Made by a program: the position numbers and the translations under genes. From CAYSLC01 sp964431545 (GTDB lineage: Bacteria > Desulfobacterota > Desulfobacteria > Desulfobacterales > JAABSP01): a stretch of 12,504 nucleotides of DNA. Below the pieces are notes generated by a model. The model was not told the origin of the DNA and ran no database searches. It saw only the letters and a list, made by a program, of their open reading frames with translations. Positions within the stretch are counted from its first letter, which is position 1; the number at the start of each line of letters is the position of its first letter. This document shows positions 1 through 6,869 of the stretch, in pieces. The stretch is taken from the NCBI GenBank assembly GCA_964431545.1, contig CAYSLC010000165.1, positions 1 through 12,504 on the forward strand, given 5' to 3'.

Positions 1-642
1 GACGATCCGGTCGTCCCAGTCCTTGCCGCCCAGATTGTGGTCGCCGCCGGTGCAGATCACCTCGATGGCGTTGGCCTGGATCTCGATCATGGTGATGTCG
101 AAGGTGCCGCCGCCCAGGTCGTAGACCAGCACCACCCGCTCATCCTTGGCCTCCATGGTGCCGTAGGCGATGGCCGCGGCGGTGGGCTCGTTGATGATCT
201 GGCGGACATTGTACCCGGCGATCTCCCCGGCCCTCCGGGTCGCCTCCCGCTCGTTGATCCCGAAGTAGGCCGGACAGGTGATCACCACGTCGGTGATCTT
301 CTCGTTCTGGTACGCCTCGGCGTCCTGGACAACCTTCCGGATGACGAAGCTGGAGATCTCCTCGGCCCGGAAGGTCCTTCCCCCGTGCTCGAAGACGAAA
401 TCGGGCTCCCCCATGGACCGCTTCACGAAGCTGACCACGTCGCCGGGGTAGAGTTTGGAACTCTCCTTGGCCACATCCCCCACCACGATGTTTTCGCCGT
501 CGAAGAAGACCACCGACGGCGTAATGGCCTGGTTCTCCGCGTTGGGGACCACCACCGGCTTCCCGTATTCATCCATGTAGGCGATGGAGGTATACGTGGT
601 GCCGAGATCGATGCCGTAGATCCGTTGATATTGTCCGCTCAT
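1..642 (-). CDS. Hsp70-family (DnaK-like) chaperone, C-terminus cut by window edge
   Basis: ATP-dependent cytoplasmic chaperone of the Hsp70 family. Only the first 214 residues of the ATPase domain are inside the window and the frame is still open at base 1. Visible landmarks are the phosphate-1 loop IDLGTTYTS (residues 11-19), the catalytic Lys in FVKRS (Lys74), ITCPAYF (121-127), INEPTAAAIAYG (150-161, Glu152) and the phosphate-2 loop VYDLGGGTFDI (173-183). It differs from housekeeping DnaK in two ways. The region after Lys74 is shorter, and the motif matching GDTHLGG of E. coli DnaK reads GDHNLGG (200-206), so the Thr199 equivalent is His. The ATG at 642 has a GGGAG Shine-Dalgarno 7 nt upstream; the ATG at 646 is out of frame. 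The gene lies 38 nt downstream of the PAS/GrpE-like gene on the same strand, so the two are probably one operon. I read it as a specialised Hsp70 paralogue rather than the main dnaK. The family call is very sure, the specialised role is inference. Confidence 0.95.
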   Translation of the reverse strand, partial: MSGQYQRIYGIDLGTTYTSIAYMDEYGKPVVVPNAENQAITPSVVFFDGENIVVGDVAKESSKLYPGDVVSFVKRSMGEPDFVFEHGGRTFRAEEISSFVIRKVVQDAEAYQNEKITDVVITCPAYFGINEREATRRAGEIAGYNVRQIINEPTAAAIAYGTMEAKDERVVLVYDLGGGTFDITMIEIQANAIEVICTGGDHNLGGKDWDDRIV

Positions 643-680
643 TCATTGACTCCCTGAAATGATAAGGTGAAGCGCATCCT

Positions 681-2051
681 TTAGGCGTTTTTGTGTTCCT
701 GTTTGTAGATGTAGGCCGAAACGATCTCCGGACGAATCACCTGACCGTCCCACTCATAGCCGGGGCGGAGGCTCTCCGCCACCATCTTGTCCTTTTCCAT
801 CTCATCGGTGACCAGGGTCTTCAGGACCCGCTGCCGGCTCGGATCGAAGATCTCCCCGTCGCAGGTGAAGGGCTTTACCCCCTGGCGGTAGAAGATGTCC
901 TCCAGGTCCGAGGGGATGTTCTTGATGATCCGCAGCAGCTTGTCCGGGTCCGAGGCGTCCGGATCCCGGACGTCGTAGTGGTCGGCCAGCTTCCGGAAGT
1001 TGTCGATCACCTGGATCAGGTCCATGATGATCGACTGCATGTACTTCCGGGCGAAATCGGACTTGTACTCCTGGAGGTCGTTGTGGAGGTTGTCGATGAT
1101 CTTGTTCTTGTGGGCGTCGAACTTGAGCTTTTCGGAAAACTCCCTTCGCAGGGCCTGCACCTCCCCCAAGAGCCGCCGGATCTCCGGGTCCGCCCCGTCG
1201 CCGGAGACGGCCTCCCCGGCACCGTCCGGGGCCCGGAGCCCCTCCTCCCGCCCGCCGCCCCCGGACCCCCGGTCCAGGAGCGCCCGCTGGAGCTTGTCGA
1301 TGGCCTCGTTTTTCTGCTGGTCGTCCCTGAGCTTGGTCTGGAACTTCTCGTAAAGATGGAAGATCATCTGCCCCAGCTCATCGAGCTTGTCGTTGACCGA
1401 TTCCCCGGTCCCCTCGGGTGCGGTCACCTCCGCCGCGGCGGGTGGCAGCTCCAGGTCGGCGGAGGTCTCCTCCGGCTCGGGGGGTTCGGCGGCCGCCGTC
1501 TCCGGCGCCTCCACCTCCATCGCCTCCATCTCCTCCTCCCCCCGCTCCATGAAGGGCTGCCGGTCGACGACGCTGCTGATGACGGAGACGAAGCCCGTGA
1601 TCCGCCCCTGGACGTCCCGGTGGTGGTTCCAATCCACCTGGAGCTTCAGGGTCTCCCCGTCGGCCCGTATGTATTCCCCCACCCAGGGGAAGGGGGCCTG
1701 GTCCCCCTCGGCGATTCGGGTCAGATAGTCGGTGAGCCGGTCCCGCTCCGAGTCGTTGGCCAGCAGATCCCAGATCTGCTTGCCCTTGAGATCCCCGGTC
1801 CTGTAGCCGAGGATCCGGTAGAAGACCGCGTTCATATAGGTGATGATGCCGTAGATGTCGATCTCCTGGATCCCGTAGAGGTTGGTCTCCACCAGGGCCT
1901 GGTACCGCTTGGCGGTTTCGTGGAGGGCCTTCTCCGGCCACCGCTGTTCGTTCTCCAGCTCCGCCTCGACGGACTCCAGCTCCTTTACCCGGCGGCGGAG
2001 CATCTCCAGTTCACCGATGAGCTGCCCTTTGGTCTTGTACTTGTCTAACAT
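681..2051 (-). CDS. Coiled-coil/PAS/GrpE-like fusion protein, probable sensory nucleotide-exchange factor
   Basis: A 456-residue cytoplasmic protein with no signal peptide or membrane segment. In order: an N-terminal charged coiled coil (about 8-45); one PAS domain with its C-terminal PAC part (about 46-165; landmarks GIQEIDIYGIITYMN, ILGYRTGDLKGK, EYIRADGETLKLQVD, ITGFVSVIS); an acidic Pro/Ala/Glu linker (about 170-215); two related helical segments (222-260 and 293-333) separated by a Gly-rich stretch; and a C-terminal GrpE-like domain (about 335-450). The GrpE part shows DLIQVIDNFRKL, DLEDIFYRQGVKPF, the signature-like GEIFDPSRQRVLKT and VAESLRPGYEWDGQVIRPEIV. Ordinary GrpE is about 200 residues, so this is a large sensory fusion. 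The ATG at 2051 has AGGAA 6 nt upstream. It is the first gene of a unit that continues into the Hsp70 gene, and it is read from the promoter at 2164-2192. The PAS ligand cannot be read from sequence. Domain calls are firm, the exchange function is inferred. Confidence 0.9.
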   Translation of the reverse strand: MLDKYKTKGQLIGELEMLRRRVKELESVEAELENEQRWPEKALHETAKRYQALVETNLYGIQEIDIYGIITYMNAVFYRILGYRTGDLKGKQIWDLLANDSERDRLTDYLTRIAEGDQAPFPWVGEYIRADGETLKLQVDWNHHRDVQGRITGFVSVISSVVDRQPFMERGEEEMEAMEVEAPETAAAEPPEPEETSADLELPPAAAEVTAPEGTGESVNDKLDELGQMIFHLYEKFQTKLRDDQQKNEAIDKLQRALLDRGSGGGGREEGLRAPDGAGEAVSGDGADPEIRRLLGEVQALRREFSEKLKFDAHKNKIIDNLHNDLQEYKSDFARKYMQSIIMDLIQVIDNFRKLADHYDVRDPDASDPDKLLRIIKNIPSDLEDIFYRQGVKPFTCDGEIFDPSRQRVLKTLVTDEMEKDKMVAESLRPGYEWDGQVIRPEIVSAYIYKQEHKNA

Positions 2052-2163
2052 GGAGCGTTCCTGTGGCGCGTTGTGGTCTCTCTTCTTTCCATGGCTGCAA
2101 AAAGAAAGGAAATTCGGGGAATCTCACGGTTTCCGGCACCAACATCTTGTTTCAATGGAAAAA

Positions 2164-2192
2164 AGTATAGGGGATGCGAGGTGGGGTGTCAA
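2164..2192 (-). promoter_or_regulatory. Sigma70-type promoter for the PAS/GrpE-Hsp70 operon
   Basis: On the minus strand, TTGACA (2192-2187) is followed by exactly 17 nt and then TATACT (2169-2164). This is a perfect -35 box and a 5/6 match to the -10 box at optimal spacing. Initiation is expected near 2157, leaving a leader of about 105 nt before the ATG at 2051. The match points to housekeeping-sigma transcription rather than a heat-shock sigma. Confidence 0.8.
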
Positions 2193-2262
2193 TGGAAAAG
2201 CATTTGAACGAAATTCAAGCATCTGCCTCGGGATGGAGGACCGATCCGGACCGCATTTGAAA

Positions 2263-2292
2263 TTGACTATTCCCCGCCGATGGGCTTATTCT
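2263..2292 (+). promoter_or_regulatory. Probable sigma70-type promoter for the exported repeat protein
   Basis: TTGACT (2263-2268), an 18-nt spacer, then TATTCT (2287-2292): 5/6 and 4/6 matches to consensus. Initiation near 2299 would give a leader of about 140 nt before the ATG at 2439. It is weaker than the divergent promoter but in the right place and orientation. Confidence 0.5.
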
Positions 2293-2438
2293 GAAGACGA
2301 GCCGGTTTCCGAAACCGCGCGAACCGACTGAAACCCGTTTTCTGGATCTCCGGACACCCGACCGCGCACAGCCGCATCCGGCGGCCCTGGACGCGGCGGT
2401 CTCTTCGGATCCGTATTTTTTTGAGAGGAGAGGTGACA

Positions 2439-4202
2439 ATGAAACGATTCTTCCCTGGCATTCTGGCGGCGGTGGCGTTGATCGGTCTTTGCGGTCCCCT
2501 GGAACCGGTCCGGGCGGCGGCCGGGTCCGGCATTTCCAAGATGGTCCCCAAGGACGCCGAGGTGGTGATCAAGCTGGGGTCCGTCGAGACGATCTTCCGG
2601 TACTTTTCCGTCACGGAGAACAGCTTCTTCGGCGAGCCCATCGAAGACCTGGAGGAGGTAAAGGAGGACTTCGGCTTCAATCCCTTCAACCTGGCCGAAC
2701 TCAAGGAGCGGGGGATCGATGCGGACCGGGAGATCGGCTTCGTGATCCAGGATCTCCGGGTGGCGGCCGGAGAGGAGCCGCAGGTGGGGTTCAACGGCGT
2801 GATCCTTCTGCCGGTCACCGACGGCGGCAAGGCCCTTTCCACGGTCAAGACGATCATCGGCAACAACACCGAGGGGGTGACCTTCGCCGAAGAGGGGCCG
2901 CTGACCGCGTTCACGGCTCCGGGGGATGACGTAAAGGGGTATCTGGGAACCCGAGACGGCTACCTCCTCCTGGGGGCGAACCCCAAGGGGGATGCCGGGG
3001 CCTTTTTGAAGGGGCTGGCCGAGGGGAAGATCCCCGGGGCCGCCGAGCCCTTCAAAACCCTGACCGGCGATGTCTCCCCCGGCGAGGAGATCTTCGCCTA
3101 CGTGGACGCCGCAAAGATCGTCGACAGGAACTTCGAGGCCATCAAGACCCTGATGGCCGAGGCGGGGGAGGAGGAGGGCAAGCCCCCCGCCGCCTACAAC
3201 AACGTCAATCTCGCCTACCTCAAGGACATGCGGGACGGCGGGTTCTCCATGGACCTTGAGTCGAAGGATCTGGCCATCCACGGCGTCTTCAATTTCGTTC
3301 CGGACGCGGAGGCCCTCAAGGTGACCGAGGGGATCCGCATCGACCGGTCCCCCATCCTGAAGGTCTCGGACAACCCGGCTGTTCTTTTGTCCTACGGGAT
3401 CAATCCTTCGAAATACTATGAAATGGTCGTCGAGTCCCTGACCCCCGAGCAGCGGGAGAGTTTCCAACAGGCCCTGGCGGGATTCAAGACCAACTTCGGC
3501 GTCGACCTCGAGGCCGACATCGTGGAGAACCTGGGCGGGACCATCAACCTGGGGATCTTCGACGGCATGAGCATCAGCATGACCAACTACAACACCCTGC
3601 TCACCCTCAACCTCAAGGAGCCGGGGAAGATGACAGCGGTCTTCGAGGCCCTCCTGGCCAAAATGCCGCCGGAGCAGGCACAGACGGTGGTCAAGACCAC
3701 CATCGCCGGGGTGGACACCTACGTGGCCAGCGTCATGGGGATGTTCCAGCTCTACTTCGGCGTCAAGGGGGACCACCTGATCGTCTCGGTGGGCAAGCCC
3801 CTGTTCGAAAAGGCGGTGAGCGGCGACGTCTCCGCCGGCTTCCTGCTGTCGCTCAAAGACACGGACCTCGTGGATGTCCTCAAGGACAACACCACCAACA
3901 TCTTCTATCTGGGGGTGGACGAGGTCTTCAAGGCGGTGCGGAACTTCTCGGCCTTTCTCCAGCAGTTCGCCAAGGAGGGGGAGGCGCCCATCGACGAGAA
4001 GATCGCCAAAGGGGTCGCCCCCTTCCGGTACCTGCTCTCCACCAGCCGCCAGAAGGGCACCGCCATGTTCACTTCGGCGGTGGTGCGGACGACCTTCTCC
4101 GAGCCCTTTCTCAAAGGGGTGCTGAAGATCAAGGAGGAACTCAAATCCGAGACCCCGGCCCCGGCGGAGGGGGCGGAGGACTCCGCGCCGAAGAAGAAAT
4201 AG
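2439..4202 (+). CDS. Exported two-repeat protein, DUF3352-like, function unknown
   Basis: A 587-residue protein with a clear Sec signal peptide: MKR, a hydrophobic core to about residue 18, then a likely cut in PVRAAAG (around 26-28). Cys18 is not in a lipobox context, so a soluble periplasmic protein is favoured over a lipoprotein. The mature part has no other membrane segment. It is built of two similar halves, about 38-290 and 310-555. Each has an opening hydrophobic strand (DAEVVIKLG / NPAVLLSYG), a DFGF or NFGV helix leading to a Gly-rich strand, GK plus V/F..I/L, a Tyr-Gly-basic-Gly/Asp-hydrophobic stretch, and an IFAYVD / IFYLGVDEV segment followed by NFEAIK / NFSAFL. The tail (about 566-587) is Ala/Glu/Lys-rich. 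ATG 2439 is chosen over the in-frame TTG at 2421 because AGGAG and AGGTG lie just upstream and the signal peptide then starts with MKR. The layout resembles DUF3352 proteins of unknown role, a family call made from memory and only moderately sure. Confidence 0.85.
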   Translation: MKRFFPGILAAVALIGLCGPLEPVRAAAGSGISKMVPKDAEVVIKLGSVETIFRYFSVTENSFFGEPIEDLEEVKEDFGFNPFNLAELKERGIDADREIGFVIQDLRVAAGEEPQVGFNGVILLPVTDGGKALSTVKTIIGNNTEGVTFAEEGPLTAFTAPGDDVKGYLGTRDGYLLLGANPKGDAGAFLKGLAEGKIPGAAEPFKTLTGDVSPGEEIFAYVDAAKIVDRNFEAIKTLMAEAGEEEGKPPAAYNNVNLAYLKDMRDGGFSMDLESKDLAIHGVFNFVPDAEALKVTEGIRIDRSPILKVSDNPAVLLSYGINPSKYYEMVVESLTPEQRESFQQALAGFKTNFGVDLEADIVENLGGTINLGIFDGMSISMTNYNTLLTLNLKEPGKMTAVFEALLAKMPPEQAQTVVKTTIAGVDTYVASVMGMFQLYFGVKGDHLIVSVGKPLFEKAVSGDVSAGFLLSLKDTDLVDVLKDNTTNIFYLGVDEVFKAVRNFSAFLQQFAKEGEAPIDEKIAKGVAPFRYLLSTSRQKGTAMFTSAVVRTTFSEPFLKGVLKIKEELKSETPAPAEGAEDSAPKKK

Positions 4203-4218
4203 GGTAACCCCTCGATCC

Positions 4219-4259
4219 CCGAAGACCTCCGAGGTTTCAAAAACCTCGGAGGTCTTCGG
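4219..4259. terminator. Perfect 19-bp inverted repeat between convergent genes
   Basis: CCGAAGACCTCCGAGGTTT (4219-4237), a 3-nt CAA loop and its exact reverse complement (4241-4259). It starts 16 nt after the stop of the exported repeat protein and ends 11 nt before the stop of nadE. The hairpin is equally stable on both strands, so a bidirectional terminator is the natural reading. There is no T-run after either arm, which is unlike a classical intrinsic terminator. It could also be a dispersed intergenic palindrome. Confidence 0.65.
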
Positions 4260-4270
4260 TCCGACCCGGA

Positions 4271-5917
4271 TCAGAAGTTGTACCGCCGATACCGCTGGGC
4301 GATGGGATACCTTCGGCCGTAGCCGAACGCCTTGGCGGTGATCTTGAGCCCGGGCGCCGCCTGCTGCCGCTTGTACTCGTTGCGCTCCACCTTGAAGACG
4401 ATATCCTCCACCACCTCCCGGTCGAACCCCATGGCCACGATCTCCTCCACCCCTTTCAGCTCTTCGACGTAGGCCCTGAGGATCCGGTCGAGCATGTCAT
4501 AGGGCGGCAGGTCGTCCTGATCGGTCTGGTCGGGCTTGAGTTCCGCCGAGGGGACCTTCTCGAGGATCCGGACGGGGATGATCTCCCGGTCCCGGTTGAT
4601 CCGTTCCGACAGTTCGTAGACCACCGTCTTGGGGACGTCCGAGATGACGGCCAGCCCCCCGTTCATATCGCCGTAGAGGGTGCAGTAGCCGATGGCCAAC
4701 TCCGATTTGTTCCCGGTGGACAGAACGATGTGGCCGTACTCGTTGGAGATGCCCATGAGAAGGGTCCCCCGGATCCGGGCCTGGATGTTCTGTTCGGTGA
4801 TGCCCGGATCATCGGCCCGGAACCCGGGGGAGAGATGTTCGAGAAACTGACCGTAGATGCCGTCGATGGGGATGATCCGGTACTCGGTCCCGAGGGTTGC
4901 GGCGAGCTGTTGGGTATCCTCGTAGTTGTCCCGCGAGGTATAGCGGGAAGGCATGAAGACCGTCATGACGTTCTCCGGCCCCAGGGCCTCGGCCGCGATG
5001 GCCGCGGTGAGGGCGGAATCGATGCCTCCGCTCAACCCCACCACCACCTTGGAGAAGCCGCACTTTCGCACGTAGTCCCGGGTCCCCATCACCAGGGCCT
5101 TGCGCAGGGTGTCCGCGCCGGGATCGGCCGGGGGGTGGATCTCCCCTTTCCGGGAGCGGGTGTCGAAGACCACCAGATCCTCCTGGAAATCGGCCGCCTG
5201 GGCCGCCACCTCGCCGTCCGGACCGTAGGCGGCGCTGGTTCCGTCGAACAGGACGCTGTCGTTGCCCCCCACCTGGTTGACGTAGACCAGGGGGACGCCG
5301 TATTTTTTGGCGATGGCGCCGAGCATGTGCCTCCGGAACGCCTTTTTACCCATGTAGAAGGGGGAGGCGGAGATGTTGAGAATCAGGTCCGCCCCGTTCT
5401 TGACCATCTCCTCCACCGGATCGAAGCGGTAGATCCGACGTTTGAAGATGTCCTTGTCGTTCCAGGCGTCCTCGCAGATGGTCAGGGCCACCCGGTGCCC
5501 CTTGTAGGGGAAGACGGAGAGATCCTCTCCCGGCTCGAAGTACCGCCGCTCGTCGAAGACGTCGTAGGTGGGCAGCAGCCGCTTGTGGGCCCGGCAAAGG
5601 ATCTCTCCGTCCTCGAAAAGGACGGCGCTGTTGTAGAGATCGTTCCCCTGCCCGCCGGGGTTGGGCGTCACGTGGCCGCAGAGGACCCCGATCCCCTGGA
5701 TCGTCTCCACCAGGCGGTCGAGGCAGGAGAGGCCGGTGGCGATGAAGTCTCTTTTCTCCAGCAGGTCCCGGGGCGGGTACCCCATGACCGACAGCTCCGG
5801 GAAGATCACCAGATCGCAGGAGAGGGACCGGGCCCGTTCGGCCTCCTCCTGGATCCGATGGAAGTTGTGGCTGAAGTCACCGATGACGGGATTGACTTGT
5901 GCGATGGCGATTTTCAT
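4271..5917 (-). CDS. nadE: Glutamine-dependent NAD+ synthase
   Basis: Catalyses the last step of NAD+ synthesis, amidating deamido-NAD+ with ammonia drawn from glutamine through an acyl-adenylate. The 548-residue length fits the two-domain, glutamine-hydrolysing form. The N-terminal nitrilase-type amidohydrolase domain (about 1-260) has the Glu-Lys-Cys triad: Glu41 in FPELS, Lys112 in HKRLLPTYDVFDERRYF and Cys148 in TICEDAW. The C-terminal ATP-pyrophosphatase synthetase domain (about 270-548) has the P-loop SGGIDSA (296-302), LLMGISNEYGHIVLSTGNKSE in two adjacent blocks, and YGDMNGG. All expected active-site residues are present. The start is ATG 5917 with AAGGGG about 11 nt upstream; an in-frame TTG ten codons earlier adds only a non-family extension. 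It is divergent from tatD and convergent with the exported repeat protein, so it is probably transcribed alone. Confidence 0.97.
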   Translation of the reverse strand: MKIAIAQVNPVIGDFSHNFHRIQEEAERARSLSCDLVIFPELSVMGYPPRDLLEKRDFIATGLSCLDRLVETIQGIGVLCGHVTPNPGGQGNDLYNSAVLFEDGEILCRAHKRLLPTYDVFDERRYFEPGEDLSVFPYKGHRVALTICEDAWNDKDIFKRRIYRFDPVEEMVKNGADLILNISASPFYMGKKAFRRHMLGAIAKKYGVPLVYVNQVGGNDSVLFDGTSAAYGPDGEVAAQAADFQEDLVVFDTRSRKGEIHPPADPGADTLRKALVMGTRDYVRKCGFSKVVVGLSGGIDSALTAAIAAEALGPENVMTVFMPSRYTSRDNYEDTQQLAATLGTEYRIIPIDGIYGQFLEHLSPGFRADDPGITEQNIQARIRGTLLMGISNEYGHIVLSTGNKSELAIGYCTLYGDMNGGLAVISDVPKTVVYELSERINRDREIIPVRILEKVPSAELKPDQTDQDDLPPYDMLDRILRAYVEELKGVEEIVAMGFDREVVEDIVFKVERNEYKRQQAAPGLKITAKAFGYGRRYPIAQRYRRYNF

Positions 5918-5934
5918 GGTATCGGAAGCCCCTT

Positions 5935-5947
5935 TTGCGGTTCGCAA
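5935..5947. promoter_or_regulatory. Small inverted repeat upstream of nadE
   Basis: TTGCG-GTT-CGCAA, a perfect 5-bp inverted repeat 18-30 nt before the nadE start in the 124-bp divergent nadE/tatD gap. It might be an operator, but at this length chance is a fair explanation. I could not identify a convincing -35/-10 pair for either gene in the gap. Confidence 0.2.
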
Positions 5948-6041
5948 TCAAGAAACGGAAACACGCCCCCCGGCTCTTTCACCGCTCTTACCACAAACCG
6001 GCGGCTTTGAAAACGGGGGATCGGGACAGGAAAGACGGACC

Positions 6042-6833
6042 ATGAGACTCTTCGACAGCCACTGCCACCTGGACGACCGCGCCTACGACGGCGACCTGGA
6101 CGCCGTCTTCCATCGAATGGACGAAGCAAATGTGCGGGCCCTGATGATCGTGGGGATCCACCGGAAAAGCGCCGAGCGCGCGGCGGCCCTGGCCCGGACC
6201 CACCCGGGGTGTTACGCCTCGGTGGGGGTCCACCCCCACGATGTGAAAAACTGCACCGAAGCGGCCCTGGAGGCCCTGACCGATCTGGCCCGGAGGCCGG
6301 AGGTCCGGGCCTGGGGGGAGACCGGCCTCGACTTCAACCGGATGTTCTCCCCCCGCAAGGACCAGGAGCGGTGGTTCGCGGAACAGATGGACCGGGCCGA
6401 CGACCTGGATCTGCCCCTGATCCTCCATGAGCGGGACAGCAACGGCCGGCTGTTGGCCATGCTCCGGGGACGGTATCCGTCGGGACGGCGGGGGGTGGTC
6501 CACTGTTTCAGCGGCGACGACGGGGATCTGGCGGGGTATCTCTCCCTGGGGTTTTCCATCGGCGTCACCGGGATCCTGACCCATAAACAACGGGGGGAAG
6601 GTCTCCGGCGCATGGTCCGGGACATCCCCGCGGAGCGGCTCCTGGTGGAGACGGACGCCCCCTACCTCACCCCCACCCCGGAAAGGAACAAGGTCCGCCG
6701 CAACGAGCCGGCCTTTGTCCGGACCGTCCTGCTGAAACTGGCCGAGGTCCGGGGCGTCGATCCCGAACCCCTGGCCGAGACGATCTGGAACAATACCTGC
6801 CGGCTGTTCCGGGTCGATCCCCCGGGGCCGTAA
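6042..6833 (+). CDS. tatD: TatD-family metal-dependent DNase
   Basis: A 263-residue amidohydrolase-fold (TIM barrel) enzyme. TatD proteins are Mg-dependent DNases implicated in DNA repair and quality control. Metal-site residues are in place: His7 and His9 in DSHCHLDD, Glu93 in GETGLDFNR, His129 in ILHERDS, His154 in HCFSG and Asp205 in ETDAPYL. GVHPH (62-66) and RRNEPAFV (219-226) are also typical. GLDFNRMFSPRKDQE and the RNEP block read closer to TatD itself than to its paralogues YcfH and YjjV. The start ATG 6042 is chosen because the protein then opens with MRLFDSHCHLD as the family does, with AGGAAAG about 10 nt upstream. Despite the name it is not a translocase component, and its neighbour here is nadE, not tatABC. 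Full length and intact. Confidence 0.95.
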   Translation: MRLFDSHCHLDDRAYDGDLDAVFHRMDEANVRALMIVGIHRKSAERAAALARTHPGCYASVGVHPHDVKNCTEAALEALTDLARRPEVRAWGETGLDFNRMFSPRKDQERWFAEQMDRADDLDLPLILHERDSNGRLLAMLRGRYPSGRRGVVHCFSGDDGDLAGYLSLGFSIGVTGILTHKQRGEGLRRMVRDIPAERLLVETDAPYLTPTPERNKVRRNEPAFVRTVLLKLAEVRGVDPEPLAETIWNNTCRLFRVDPPGP

Positions 6834-6839
6834 CGCCGC

Positions 6840-6864
6840 GGCCGATACCGGCGGCCTCCATTTT
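6840..6864 (+). terminator. Weak hairpin between convergent tatD and the VWA gene
   Basis: GGCCG (6840-6844), a 7-nt loop and CGGCC (6852-6856), followed by TCCATTTT. It sits in the 36-nt gap between the two convergent stop codons. The stem is only 5 bp and overlaps an alternative GCCGC/GCGGC pairing, so it could end tatD transcription but is far from certain. Confidence 0.3.
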
Positions 6865-6869
6865 CGGGT

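Larger units (their letters stand above)
2052..2438. other. Divergent intergenic region (387 bp) with two outward promoters
   Basis: This gap separates the minus-strand PAS/GrpE-like gene from the plus-strand exported protein. It is more AT-rich than its surroundings between about 2080 and 2220. It holds one strong minus promoter (2164-2192) and one plausible plus promoter (2263-2292), giving leaders of about 105 and 140 nt. The plus leader contains a short inverted repeat, CGGTTT-CCG-AAACCG (2303-2317), and a CGGATCCG palindrome followed by a T-run (2406-2422) just before the Shine-Dalgarno. I found no CIRCE element (TTAGCACTC-N9-GAGTGCTAA) and no recognisable riboswitch. Open frames crossing the gap look like noise. 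Confidence 0.7.

Noticed and set aside
693..2048. A 451-codon plus-strand open frame across the PAS/GrpE-like gene
   Set aside because: Mirror frame of a well-supported minus-strand gene, with no recognisable motif and biased Leu/Val/Asp/Gly composition.
2045..2092. A 15-residue minus-strand upstream ORF overlapping the start of the PAS/GrpE-like gene (ATGTTAG)
   Set aside because: It has no Shine-Dalgarno and the peptide is unremarkable, so the overlap looks accidental.
2406..2422. CGGATCCG palindrome plus T-run before the exported-protein start, as a terminator or attenuator
   Set aside because: The palindrome has no loop and cannot make a stable hairpin with a proper U-tract. The T-run is more likely just the AT-rich region ahead of the ribosome-binding site.
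2286..3776. A 496-codon minus-strand open frame across the exported repeat protein
   Set aside because: Antisense shadow. The plus strand has a signal peptide, a Shine-Dalgarno and internal repeats.
4730..6010. A 426-codon plus-strand open frame across nadE
   Set aside because: Antisense shadow of an enzyme with all catalytic residues in place.
5661..6041. A 127-codon N-terminal extension of the tatD frame into nadE
   Set aside because: It would overlap the divergent nadE gene. TatD proteins begin right at the metal-binding DSHCH motif, which the ATG at 6042 gives, and a Shine-Dalgarno-like AGGAAAG precedes it.
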